This document shows, piece by piece, positions 1 through 7,993 of a stretch of DNA of 64,000 nt; the first letter of the stretch is position 1; each line of letters begins with the position of its first letter. Source of the DNA: Luteimonas rhizosphaerae (GTDB lineage: Bacteria; Pseudomonadota; Gammaproteobacteria; Xanthomonadales; Xanthomonadaceae); contig NZ_NRQR01000022.1 of NCBI RefSeq assembly GCF_002849595.1, forward strand, positions 44,907-108,906, written 5' to 3'. The position numbers and the translations under genes are program-made. Under the pieces are notes generated by a model. The model was not told where the DNA came from, did not search any database, and saw nothing but the letters and a program-made list of their open reading frames with translations.

Positions 1-498
1 GGCGAGCAGGCCGTACATCTCGCGGACCACGCTGACGGGCACCTGCCGCCGGCGCCACTGCTTGCACTGCACCAGCGTGCGCTGGCCGTCCCTGCGCAGC
101 ACGAGGTCGATGCCGCCATCGGCGCCGCCGAGCCCGGTTTCCTCGATGGCGTAGCCCTGGCGCCGGAAGGCCTCGCCAACCAGGCGTTCGAACTCGCGCC
201 AGTCGAGCGTGGCGATGCTGTCGAGCCCGGTGCGGGTCTCGAGCAGGCGACGCCGCCGGCGCGCGCGCACGAACGACACCAGCGAGGCGATGGTGCAGAG
301 GGCCAGCACCGCCCATGCGATGGGCGCGAGGGTATCGGCCTGCGCGGCCAGTGCCTGGGCGAACGGCCCGTCCTGGTGCGCGAAGAATGCGGGAATGCCA
401 TGGCGGATGCCGGCGTAGCCGACGAGGCCCACGACCAGACCGACCGGCCACGGCGATGCAGCCAGATCTTCGAGCGTGCTGCGTCGTGCGCGTCCCAT
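1..498 (-). CDS. Membrane-anchored Mrr-type restriction endonuclease (3' end cut off)
   Basis: The visible 166 residues begin with ATG and run off the window edge. Two hydrophobic stretches (about residues 17-31 and 58-77) are followed by an Arg-rich stop-transfer patch (79-84). A nuclease fold of the Mrr_cat type then follows, with the GGID element (Asp at about 131) and the QCK element (Lys at about 146) of the D-(x)n-QxK active site. This family cleaves DNA, often methylated DNA, and the membrane-anchored form is common in proteobacteria. The specificity cannot be read, and the C-terminus lies outside the window. No methyltransferase is next to it, so it is not part of a classical restriction-modification pair here. 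Confidence 0.82.
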   Translation of the reverse strand, partial: MGRARRSTLEDLAASPWPVGLVVGLVGYAGIRHGIPAFFAHQDGPFAQALAAQADTLAPIAWAVLALCTIASLVSFVRARRRRRLLETRTGLDSIATLDWREFERLVGEAFRRQGYAIEETGLGGADGGIDLVLRRDGQRTLVQCKQWRRRQVPVSVVREMYGLLA

Positions 499-820
499 GC
501 GACTTCCCCGTTCCCCTGGGCCGACGATAACGCGAAAGTCGCGCACTGCGGTTTGCAGGGTCGGAGAAAAGGCCTGCGTGCTGCGCGATCCACGCGTGCG
601 TCGCCGGCGGGATGCGGGCGCGACCGCTGCCCTGCCCCACTCGCGGCACGTGCGTCACGGTCGTGCCTGGACAGCGTGGCGATCAGGCGATGGCACATCC
701 GGGCGGCATGGTCGCGGCGGCGAGTCAGGTCACGGCTTCTGGCCCGGGAGCCATGCCGGTTTGCCTGCAGAGCGGGGCATTGCAGGCCGCGGCCCGGGTG
801 CGGGATCCGGACGGCCTGCG
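499..820. other. Intergenic stretch, no gene recognised
   Basis: About 320 bases lie between the start of the endonuclease gene and the stop of the short-chain dehydrogenase, both on the minus strand. Several open frames cross it, but all have the Arg/Ala/Gly-rich composition typical of GC-rich shadow frames, and none has a convincing ribosome binding site or recognisable motif. The promoter of the endonuclease gene should lie here, but I see no clear -35/-10 pair. Confidence 0.5.
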
Positions 821-1630
821 CTATCGCCCGGCCTGGCGGCGCATGTCGCGGGCGAGCATGCGGGCCTGTCCGGCGCGCGATGTGAACGGGCTGAGCCACG
901 CCAGCAGGCGGTTCAACCGGCCGGACACCACGCTGGACCGTCCTGCGAACAGGGCGTCCAGGCCGATCTCCACCGCCGCCTCCGGGGTGATGACCGTGGC
1001 CCTGGCCCAACGCGGGCCCGCGTAGCCGCCAGCCGCGTCGCCGAACCCCGTGTCCATCAACCCGGGGATGAGGGTCGTGACGCGCACGTCCGGCGCCAGC
1101 TCGGCGTGGAGCGCCTCCCCGAACGAGCGCACGAAGGCCTTCGATGCGCCGTAGGCGGCCAGCCCCGGGGTGGGGCCCAGCGACGCCATGCTGGCCACCT
1201 GCAGGATGTAGCCCTCGCCCTGCCGGGCCATGGCGCGCGCCGCCAGGCGGCTGAGCTCCATCACCGACAGCACGTTGAGCTCGATCATCGCGCGCAAGGC
1301 GGCACCGGACTGTTCGGCCAGCGGCCCCGACAGGCCGCGGCCCGCGTTGTTGATCAGCACGGTCGGCGTGACGCCCAGCGCCGACACCGCGTCCATCAGC
1401 GTCGACGCCGCGCCCGGGCGGGCCAGGTCCATCGGGCGGACGTGGACCCGGCGTCCGGGATGCGCGGCGAGGATCGTCGCGGCCAACGCGGTCATGGGCG
1501 CCTCCCGGCGCGCGACCAGCACGAGCGAGTACCCGCGCCTGGCGAGCGACCACGCGAACGGCAGGCCCAGGCCGCTGGACGCGCCGGTGACGACGGCCCA
1601 GCGTTCGGGCGTGCGGGAACTGGCGGGCAT
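821..1630 (-). CDS. Short-chain dehydrogenase/reductase (SDR)
   Basis: A classical SDR of 269 residues, an NAD(P)-dependent oxidoreductase of unknown substrate. The cofactor motif TGASSGLG lies at about residues 14-21, NNAG at about 90, and the catalytic YGASK (Tyr-x3-Lys) at about 158-162. An open frame continues upstream of the chosen ATG. I start at MPASSRTPERW because the Rossmann strand begins 11 residues later, as is usual for the family, and the extension has no family character. The gene stands alone and is divergent from the small gene at 1799. The Arg-rich tail may be membrane- or nucleic-acid-associated, but this is inference. Confidence 0.85.
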   Translation of the reverse strand: MPASSRTPERWAVVTGASSGLGLPFAWSLARRGYSLVLVARREAPMTALAATILAAHPGRRVHVRPMDLARPGAASTLMDAVSALGVTPTVLINNAGRGLSGPLAEQSGAALRAMIELNVLSVMELSRLAARAMARQGEGYILQVASMASLGPTPGLAAYGASKAFVRSFGEALHAELAPDVRVTTLIPGLMDTGFGDAAGGYAGPRWARATVITPEAAVEIGLDALFAGRSSVVSGRLNRLLAWLSPFTSRAGQARMLARDMRRQAGR

Positions 1631-1798
1631 CGTGGTGTCCTCATCGAGCGCCCGGGACCGGGCGATGGAGGCAGCAGACCTGCGCCGGATTAATTTCCGA
1701 TTGCGGGCGGCATCCGCTGCCGGCGGCTGGCGACGACACGACGCGTGCGGCCCCGCGGCCGCCGGGCTATGGTGCCGCCCTGTTGAGGAAGATGTCCG

Positions 1799-2053
1799 AT
1801 GAAGAAGATCTACGACCCACCGCTGACGCAGAACTCGAATGCGCCGCTGTTCCGGTTCGACAGGGCGATCGAGAAAGCGCAGCAGCGCGTGACCGACGCG
1901 ATCGACATGAAGCGCCACCACACCAGCCACAGCCTGGCGCAGGAAGTGATCCGCGAAGCGCGTGACGCGCTGCGGAAAGCGGAGCACGCACGCGAGGCCA
2001 AAGTGCGCGAACTCGCGCAGAAAGACGCCGAGCGCAAGGCGTCACGCCCCTAG
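1799..2053 (+). CDS. Small charged hypothetical protein (84 aa)
   Basis: Not recognised. The protein is rich in Lys, Glu, Arg and Ala and should be largely alpha-helical, perhaps a short coiled coil over residues 22-80. It has no signal peptide, membrane segment or cysteines. A GAGGAAG purine tract lies about 8 bases before the ATG and supports translation. The balanced Lys/Glu/Asp/Gln composition differs from the Arg/Pro/Ala-rich shadow frames around it, which is the main reason to call it real. It is divergent from the SDR gene, with about 170 bases between them. Confidence 0.6.
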   Translation: MKKIYDPPLTQNSNAPLFRFDRAIEKAQQRVTDAIDMKRHHTSHSLAQEVIREARDALRKAEHAREAKVRELAQKDAERKASRP

Positions 2054-2234
2054 TCGATGGGCGCGGTGCGCGTCGGGCACACAGCGGTGCTAGTCACGAG
2101 AGCGGCGTTGTCGGCAGCCCGTCGTCCTGACGCGGACGGAGAGCGCATCACCTTCGCGCGTCCTGCCGGAGGCGGCGCCGGACACGTGAGGTCGCACGTG
2201 CCACGCGTGGACATCCGCGCTCGACGGCACCGCC

Positions 2235-2251
2235 AGGGGCAGCGCCCCTTT
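2235..2251 (+). terminator. Weak hairpin downstream of the 84-aa gene
   Basis: A 6-bp stem, AGGGGC/GCCCCT, with a 3-base loop followed by three T residues. It lies between two convergent genes and could end the plus-strand transcript. The short stem and T-run make this tentative. Confidence 0.3.
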
Positions 2252-2318
2252 CCGTGACCGGATCAGCCGCCGACGTGCTGGGCTTCGATGCGCAGGCGGA
2301 GGCCTGCGTCATGCCGGA

Positions 2319-4379
2319 TCAGAACAGGGCGCCCTGCGTCGGCGTTGCGTCGGGGGCACGCGGGCCGGGCGGCAGCGCCGGTGTGTCCGGCGCGCCCAGG
2401 CGCCAGCCCAGCCCGGACCAGCGACTGGCGTGGCGGGCGAGCGCATCGGTGAGGACATCGGCGCGCGCGGCGAGGTGCAGCGCGCTGCGCGCGCGGGTCA
2501 TGCCGGTATAGACGAGTTCGCGCGACAGCACGCGATTGAAGCGCTCGGGCAGGACCAGCCAGACGGTGTCGAACTCCGAGCCCTGCGCCTTGTGCACGGT
2601 CATCGCGAACGCGCTGTCGTGCGCGGGCAACGCAGAGGGATGGAAGGGGCGCGGGTGCAGCGGATCGTCGCCGGGGAACCAGGCCATGACGGGGCCGGTG
2701 TCGTCGCCCCGGAGACAGATGCCGATGTCACCGTTGAACAGGCGGTGGCGGTAGCTGTTCTCGGTGACCAGCAGCAGGCGGCCGTGGAAGTAGCCGGGGC
2801 CGGCGCCGCGACGCGTGCTGCCGCCGAGCAGCTCTTCGATGCGGGTGTTCAGGCCACGTGCGCCCTGCGGGCCTTCGCGCACGGCGGTGAGGATGCGCAG
2901 TCGACCGGCGCGGACGAGTGCCTCGGCGGGATCGGTGGTGTCGGCGAGCGCGGCCCAGTGCGCGAGCAACGCATCGCGGTGTGCGGCGAGCGGATCGGAC
3001 GGGTTCTCGTGGAAGTGCACACCGGACAGATCGCCCGCGCGCAACAGCGACAGCGCGGTGCCGGCATCGCCATCGCGCACGGCGGTCGCCAGCGGTACGA
3101 GATCGAGCGCGGCGCTCTGGCGATAGCCGCGCTGCAGGTGGATGCGGCGGCCGGGGAAGCTCTCATCGTCGTTCCCGCGCAGGCGCAACGTGCTTCCCGA
3201 CGGCGCGTTGCGCTGGTCATCCATGGACGTTGCCTGTGCTGCATCCGCAGTCCCTGGAGTCCCGCCCGCAGGAGATGTGACGGCACCTGCGTCAGTGACG
3301 CGTGTCGCGCTCATGGTCCACGCAGGTTCGCCGAAAAGAAGCTTCGACACTGCGGCATCGCCAATGGGGAAGTCCGTGCCGTCACCGGCCGCACGCAGGA
3401 TGCCGCTGAGCACGTCGCCGGCTTCGACCGACGGCAGCTGGTCGGGATCGCCGAGCAGCACGAGCCGCGCGCCGTCGGCGACGGCGTCGACCAGCTTGGC
3501 CATCAGCGGCAGATCGATCATCGAGGCTTCGTCGACGACGACGACATCGAACGGCAGCGGGTTGTCGGCGTGGTGTCGGAAGCGCGGGCTGTCGGGAATC
3601 GTGCCGAGCAGGCGATGCAGCGTGGTGCCGGCGGTGGGCAGGGCGTCGAGCAGCGCGCCGTCGACACCGGAGGCCGTCAGCGTCTGCACGGCCTTGCGCA
3701 CGCTTTCGGCCATGCGCTCGGCGGCGCGGCCGGTCGGCGCGGCCAGCGCGATACGCGGCGCGGGCTGGCCGGCCTGCTGCGCCTGTGCGGTGAGCAGGGC
3801 GAGCAGGCGGGTGATGGTCGTGGTCTTGCCGGTGCCGGGTCCGCCGGTGACGAGGACCAGGTTATGGCGCAGCGCCACCGCGGCGGCCAGCGCCTGCAGA
3901 TCGTCGCCGTTGCGGGCATGGGGAAACAGCTGCGCGAACAGCGGAGCGAGTGCGTCCAGAGCGAGTGCGTCCAGATCGCCGCCTTCGGGCCTGTACGCGC
4001 CGATGCGTCGCAAGCCGAGCGCGAGGCGGCGTTCGTACTCGCGATAACGGCGCAGGTAGAGCAGGCCGTGTTCGAACACCAGCGGGGTGTCGGCGACGGA
4101 TTCGGTGTCGCCGTCGTCGGGTTGCGAGATCCAGGGCGAGGCGTCGAGCGCCGCGCGCCAGGTGTCGGGGGACGGCCAGTCGATGTCGGCGTCGACGAGG
4201 CGCTGCGGCGCGGCGGGATCGAAGCCCGCGTGACCGTTGGCGACGGCGAGCGAGGCGAGCGCGGCGGCCGCGAGCACGGCGTCGGGCGTCGTGGGATCGA
4301 GCCGACGCAGCGACTGCGCGAGCGCGTGGTCGAGCGTGCGCAGTGCGCCGGTCTCGCGCAGGGTCTGCAGCAGCGTCAC
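2319..4379 (-). CDS. recD: RecBCD exodeoxyribonuclease V, alpha subunit RecD
   Basis: The 5'-3' helicase subunit of RecBCD, which processes double-strand breaks for recombination. Walker A (GGPGTGKTT) is at about residues 177-185, the DEAS Walker B follows, and the late helicase motifs VHKAQGSEFD (about 593) and YTGMTRAR (about 623) are intact. The start is GTG, giving a GTGA overlap with the recB stop and implying translational coupling. It is the last gene of recC-recB-recD. One oddity stands out: about residues 345-410 form a low-complexity stretch absent from the RecD sequences I know, ending just before the conserved HLQRGYRQ. In DNA this stretch carries a perfect 8-bp inverted repeat (3183-3190/3206-3213) and resembles a dispersed palindromic repeat that kept the frame open. 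Confidence 0.95.
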   Translation of the reverse strand: MTLLQTLRETGALRTLDHALAQSLRRLDPTTPDAVLAAAALASLAVANGHAGFDPAAPQRLVDADIDWPSPDTWRAALDASPWISQPDDGDTESVADTPLVFEHGLLYLRRYREYERRLALGLRRIGAYRPEGGDLDALALDALAPLFAQLFPHARNGDDLQALAAAVALRHNLVLVTGGPGTGKTTTITRLLALLTAQAQQAGQPAPRIALAAPTGRAAERMAESVRKAVQTLTASGVDGALLDALPTAGTTLHRLLGTIPDSPRFRHHADNPLPFDVVVVDEASMIDLPLMAKLVDAVADGARLVLLGDPDQLPSVEAGDVLSGILRAAGDGTDFPIGDAAVSKLLFGEPAWTMSATRVTDAGAVTSPAGGTPGTADAAQATSMDDQRNAPSGSTLRLRGNDDESFPGRRIHLQRGYRQSAALDLVPLATAVRDGDAGTALSLLRAGDLSGVHFHENPSDPLAAHRDALLAHWAALADTTDPAEALVRAGRLRILTAVREGPQGARGLNTRIEELLGGSTRRGAGPGYFHGRLLLVTENSYRHRLFNGDIGICLRGDDTGPVMAWFPGDDPLHPRPFHPSALPAHDSAFAMTVHKAQGSEFDTVWLVLPERFNRVLSRELVYTGMTRARSALHLAARADVLTDALARHASRWSGLGWRLGAPDTPALPPGPRAPDATPTQGALF

Positions 4380-7300
4380 GCGGCGATCTCCTGGTCGCGT
4401 CCGGCGAACAGCCCGTCCAGCGCATCGACCAGCTCCGGCGCGAACCGCCAGGCCTGCACGCCCGGCGCGTCGTCGCGGCGCGCATCGAGCCCGCGGCAGA
4501 ACAGGTAGCGCACGCCGCCGAAGTCACGTGCGTAGTCGTAACCATCACCCAGACGGAATCGCAGCCAGCGGTGCAGCGCGACGGTGTAGATCAGCGCCTG
4601 CAGGTCGTACTCGCTGTGCGCCATCGCGGCCTCGAGCTGCGCGGGGCCGTAGCCGGGCAGGCGGTTGGTCTTGTAGTCGAGCACGTACCAGCGGCCGTCG
4701 TGCACGTAGGTCAGATCGATCAGGCCGGTCATCAGGCCTTCGAGCTGGCGACGCGTGCCGAAACCGCTGCGCGCGGACAGCACGCCGTGGCGGTGCAGCA
4801 ACGCGAGCAGGGCGTCGATGCGCGTCGGCGCGAGGGCGAACTGGAACTCGATTTCCGGACGACGCGCATCCGCCGGCACGTCGGCGAGGCGCACGCCTTC
4901 GGGCAGGGTGACGGTCAGCGTCTGGCCGACGAGCGGGGTCAGCACGTCGATGCCGTCGTCGAGATCGGCGTCCGCATAACCGGCCGCGCGCAGGCGCTCG
5001 ACGATGACATCCGCGTCGGCTTCGGGCGCAGGCGCATCGGGCGTCCAGCCGGACCACTGCGTGAAGTCGCTGCGTTCGAGCACGTCGTGCAGCACCACGC
5101 CGAACCGCGCGCCGGCGAAGCGTGGATCGTAGGCGTCTGTATCGGCGGCGGTGTCGGGCGCGGCGTCGGGATCGACGGCCGGCTCGTCCAGGCCGCCGGG
5201 CGCGGCCAGGGTCGACGCGCTCGATGCATCGTTGCCGGAATCCGCATTCGCCAGCTGGGTGAAGCTGTAGACCCACCAGTCGCTGAGCAGCGAGCGCGTC
5301 GCGATGCGCGCGGCCGGCACGGCGTCTTCGGATTCGGGCGGCAGCCACGGCAGCGATGCGGGCGGCGCCTGCGTGTCGATGCGGATGGCAGTGCCCAAGG
5401 TTTCGGCCAGCGCGTCCGGCGTGGCGATCATGTGTGCGATCGCGGCCTTCTCAAAGCCGTAGAACGTGCCGCCCGCGATCCACAGCGCATGCCGCGCGCG
5501 GGTCAGGCCGACGTAGAGCAGGCGGGCGTCTTCGGCGCGCTGGCCGTCCTGCCAACGCTGCTTCGCGTCGTTCCAGCCCGACCGCGACGGCAGCAGTTTC
5601 CAGTGCAGGGCGCGGCCAGCGTCATCGGCCACGGTGACGTGACGCCCGGCGTCGCGCGGCTTGCCGCCGATGCCGGCGAACGGCAGGAACACCAGCGGAT
5701 ATTCCAGACCCTTGCTCTTGTGCAGCGTGACTACCTGCACCCGGCGTGCGTCGGATTCGAGGCGCAGCAGCTGGCTGTCGTCGTCACTGCTGGCGGACGC
5801 GATCGCGCGCGACAGCCAGTCGACCAGACCGTGCAGGCCCAGCGCGTGCGCCTGCGCTTCCTGCAGCAGCTCGGCGAGCTGCAGATAGTTCGTCAGGCGA
5901 CGCTCGCCATCGAGCAGGCCGAGCAGGCGGCCTGCGTGCTCCGCGCAAAGGTCGGTGATCAAGGCAAGCGGGCCGCCGCGTTGCAGACGATCGCGCCAGC
6001 CGAGTGCGGCGAGCTGCCAGGTGCGCAGCGCGTCGCCGTCTTCGTCGAGCGCGGCGACGTGTCTCGCGTCCTCGCCGATCAGCACCGTCGACAGCACCAT
6101 GCGCAGGCGGCCGTCGTCGGCGCCGTGCAGCAACGCGAGCAGCAGGGCATGCACATCGCACGCCTCGGCCGTCGCGAACAGGCTCTGCTTGCCCGCGGCG
6201 ACCGCGGGAATGCCGACCATCGCCAGCGCGGCGCGGATGCGCGTGGCCTCACTGTGCGAGCGCACCAGCACCGCGATGTCGGCGGGCTGCACCGGGCGGC
6301 CCTCAATCAACGCGCGGCCTTCGCGCGCATCGGACAGCACGCGATGGATCTCGGCCACACAGGCCTGCGTCGCGAGTTCGCGCGAACGGCCGGCGCTCCA
6401 CGGTTTGACCTTGCCCTTGTGGTCGGGCGGCGGATCGGGCGCCTGCCACAAGGTCAGCGCAGGCGCAGGTGCGCCATCGCGCAGATAGTCGTCATCGCGA
6501 CGCACGCCGCCGGGTTCGACTTCGCGAAACGCGATGCGGTCGTCGACAAACGGCGGATGGCCTGCGCCTTGCGCCTGCGCGTACAGCGCCGCCACCGCGC
6601 GCAGCACGCCGGGGCGCGAACGGAAGTTCAATGCCAGCGGCGGCGCGAGTTCGGCAGAGGCCTGCGCGGCGAGATAGGTTTCGACATCGCCACCGCGGAA
6701 GCCGTAGATCGCCTGCTTGGGATCGCCGATGACGAACAGCGCCGGCGCACCACTGGCGGCGCCGAACACGCGTTCGAAGATGCGCCACTGGCGCGGATCG
6801 GTGTCCTGGAACTCGTCCACCAGCGCGACCTTGTACTGCGTGCGCAGCTGCGCGACCAGCGCATCGGCCTGCGGCCCGTCGACGGCATCGGCCACGCGGT
6901 CGATCAGATCGTCATAGGTCTGCACGCGTTGCTGCTGCTTGAAGCGGCCGACGCGAGCGCGCGCGTCATCGCGCAGGCGATGCAGCAGTTCGACGCGGCG
7001 CGCGTCCTGCCATTCGGCGATCTCATCAAGCGCGTCGAGATACGCGGGGATCGCATCGCACACCGGCGAGTCCGGCGTCGGTCCCTTCGCGGTCTTGTTG
7101 GTCTTCTCGATCAGGCGCTCGCGACGCAGATTCGCTAGCTTCGCGTGATGGAACGGCGCGTCGTGATTGCCGGCCGCGCACCAGGTGCGCAGATCGGCGA
7201 ACAGCGCGGTGATCCAGTCGGCCTTGTAGCTGGCGCCATGCAGGATCTTGCTGTCGACGGCCGCGACCAGTGATGCGCGGAAATCGTCGCCGTGCGCGTG

Positions 7301-7993
7301 GAACGCCTGGGCAAGCGCGGCACCCGCGGCACGCAGGCGCGGCGCCGGATCGTCGGGTAATTCCGCCAGAGCAGGACGCAGCACGCGCTCGCGCACCAGC
7401 GGCGACAGATCGCCGGCGAGCGCGAGCGGACCGCCGGACCACAGGCTGAGCAGATCGTCGGCGGCATCGGGTTCGACGCCTTGCGAGCGCCACAGATCGG
7501 CGGCGATGGCTTCGCGCAGCGCGGTATCGCTGGCCATCAGTTCTGGCGCGTCGAAACCCTGCCCGGCTTCCAGCGCGTGTTCGCGCAGCACGCGCGCGCA
7601 AAAGCCGTGGATGGTGAAGATCGCCGCGAGATCGATCTCGTCGGCCGCCGTGCGCAGGCGGCGACGCAAGGCATCGGCGCTTTCCTCGCCACGCGCGAGA
7701 TGCTGCGCGAGCACGGTGTGGGTGAGCGCAGCTTCCGGCGAGGCGTCGTCGCCGATGTCGGCCTCGACCAGCGCTTCGGCCATCTTCAGGCGCGTGTGGA
7801 TGCGGCTACGCAGTTCCTGGGTCGCGGCCTCGGTGAAGGTCACGGCCAGAATTTCGCCGACGCGCAGGCCACCTTCGACGACGAGCCGCACGACCAGCGT
7901 CGCCAGCGTGAAGGTCTTGCCGGTGCCGGCCGAGGCCTCGATGGCGCGCACGCCGTCGAGCGGCAACAGCAGATAGGGATCGGTGCCGCTCAA
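4376..7993 (-). CDS. recB: RecBCD exodeoxyribonuclease V, beta subunit RecB
   Basis: The 3'-5' helicase and nuclease subunit of RecBCD, 1205 residues, close to the usual length of about 1180. The UvrD-like Walker A EASAGTGKTFT is at about residues 17-27, DEFQDTD near 392, and the C-terminal nuclease motif LDYKTN near 1101, so both helicase and nuclease sites look intact. The first codon is TTG, overlapping the recC stop as TTGA, and the gene ends in a GTGA overlap with recD. The three subunits are therefore probably made in balance from one mRNA. The rare TTG start may keep RecB production low. Confidence 0.96.
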   Translation of the reverse strand: MSGTDPYLLLPLDGVRAIEASAGTGKTFTLATLVVRLVVEGGLRVGEILAVTFTEAATQELRSRIHTRLKMAEALVEADIGDDASPEAALTHTVLAQHLARGEESADALRRRLRTAADEIDLAAIFTIHGFCARVLREHALEAGQGFDAPELMASDTALREAIAADLWRSQGVEPDAADDLLSLWSGGPLALAGDLSPLVRERVLRPALAELPDDPAPRLRAAGAALAQAFHAHGDDFRASLVAAVDSKILHGASYKADWITALFADLRTWCAAGNHDAPFHHAKLANLRRERLIEKTNKTAKGPTPDSPVCDAIPAYLDALDEIAEWQDARRVELLHRLRDDARARVGRFKQQQRVQTYDDLIDRVADAVDGPQADALVAQLRTQYKVALVDEFQDTDPRQWRIFERVFGAASGAPALFVIGDPKQAIYGFRGGDVETYLAAQASAELAPPLALNFRSRPGVLRAVAALYAQAQGAGHPPFVDDRIAFREVEPGGVRRDDDYLRDGAPAPALTLWQAPDPPPDHKGKVKPWSAGRSRELATQACVAEIHRVLSDAREGRALIEGRPVQPADIAVLVRSHSEATRIRAALAMVGIPAVAAGKQSLFATAEACDVHALLLALLHGADDGRLRMVLSTVLIGEDARHVAALDEDGDALRTWQLAALGWRDRLQRGGPLALITDLCAEHAGRLLGLLDGERRLTNYLQLAELLQEAQAHALGLHGLVDWLSRAIASASSDDDSQLLRLESDARRVQVVTLHKSKGLEYPLVFLPFAGIGGKPRDAGRHVTVADDAGRALHWKLLPSRSGWNDAKQRWQDGQRAEDARLLYVGLTRARHALWIAGGTFYGFEKAAIAHMIATPDALAETLGTAIRIDTQAPPASLPWLPPESEDAVPAARIATRSLLSDWWVYSFTQLANADSGNDASSASTLAAPGGLDEPAVDPDAAPDTAADTDAYDPRFAGARFGVVLHDVLERSDFTQWSGWTPDAPAPEADADVIVERLRAAGYADADLDDGIDVLTPLVGQTLTVTLPEGVRLADVPADARRPEIEFQFALAPTRIDALLALLHRHGVLSARSGFGTRRQLEGLMTGLIDLTYVHDGRWYVLDYKTNRLPGYGPAQLEAAMAHSEYDLQALIYTVALHRWLRFRLGDGYDYARDFGGVRYLFCRGLDARRDDAPGVQAWRFAPELVDALDGLFAGRDQEIAA

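Noticed and set aside
2430..4508. Long plus-strand open frame opposite recD
   Set aside because: Composition (Gly/Gln/Arg-rich, no motifs) and exact overlap with the well-supported recD on the other strand mark it as a GC-rich shadow.
3950..7138. Plus-strand open frame of over 1000 codons opposite recB
   Set aside because: Antisense shadow of recB; no family features, no ribosome binding site.
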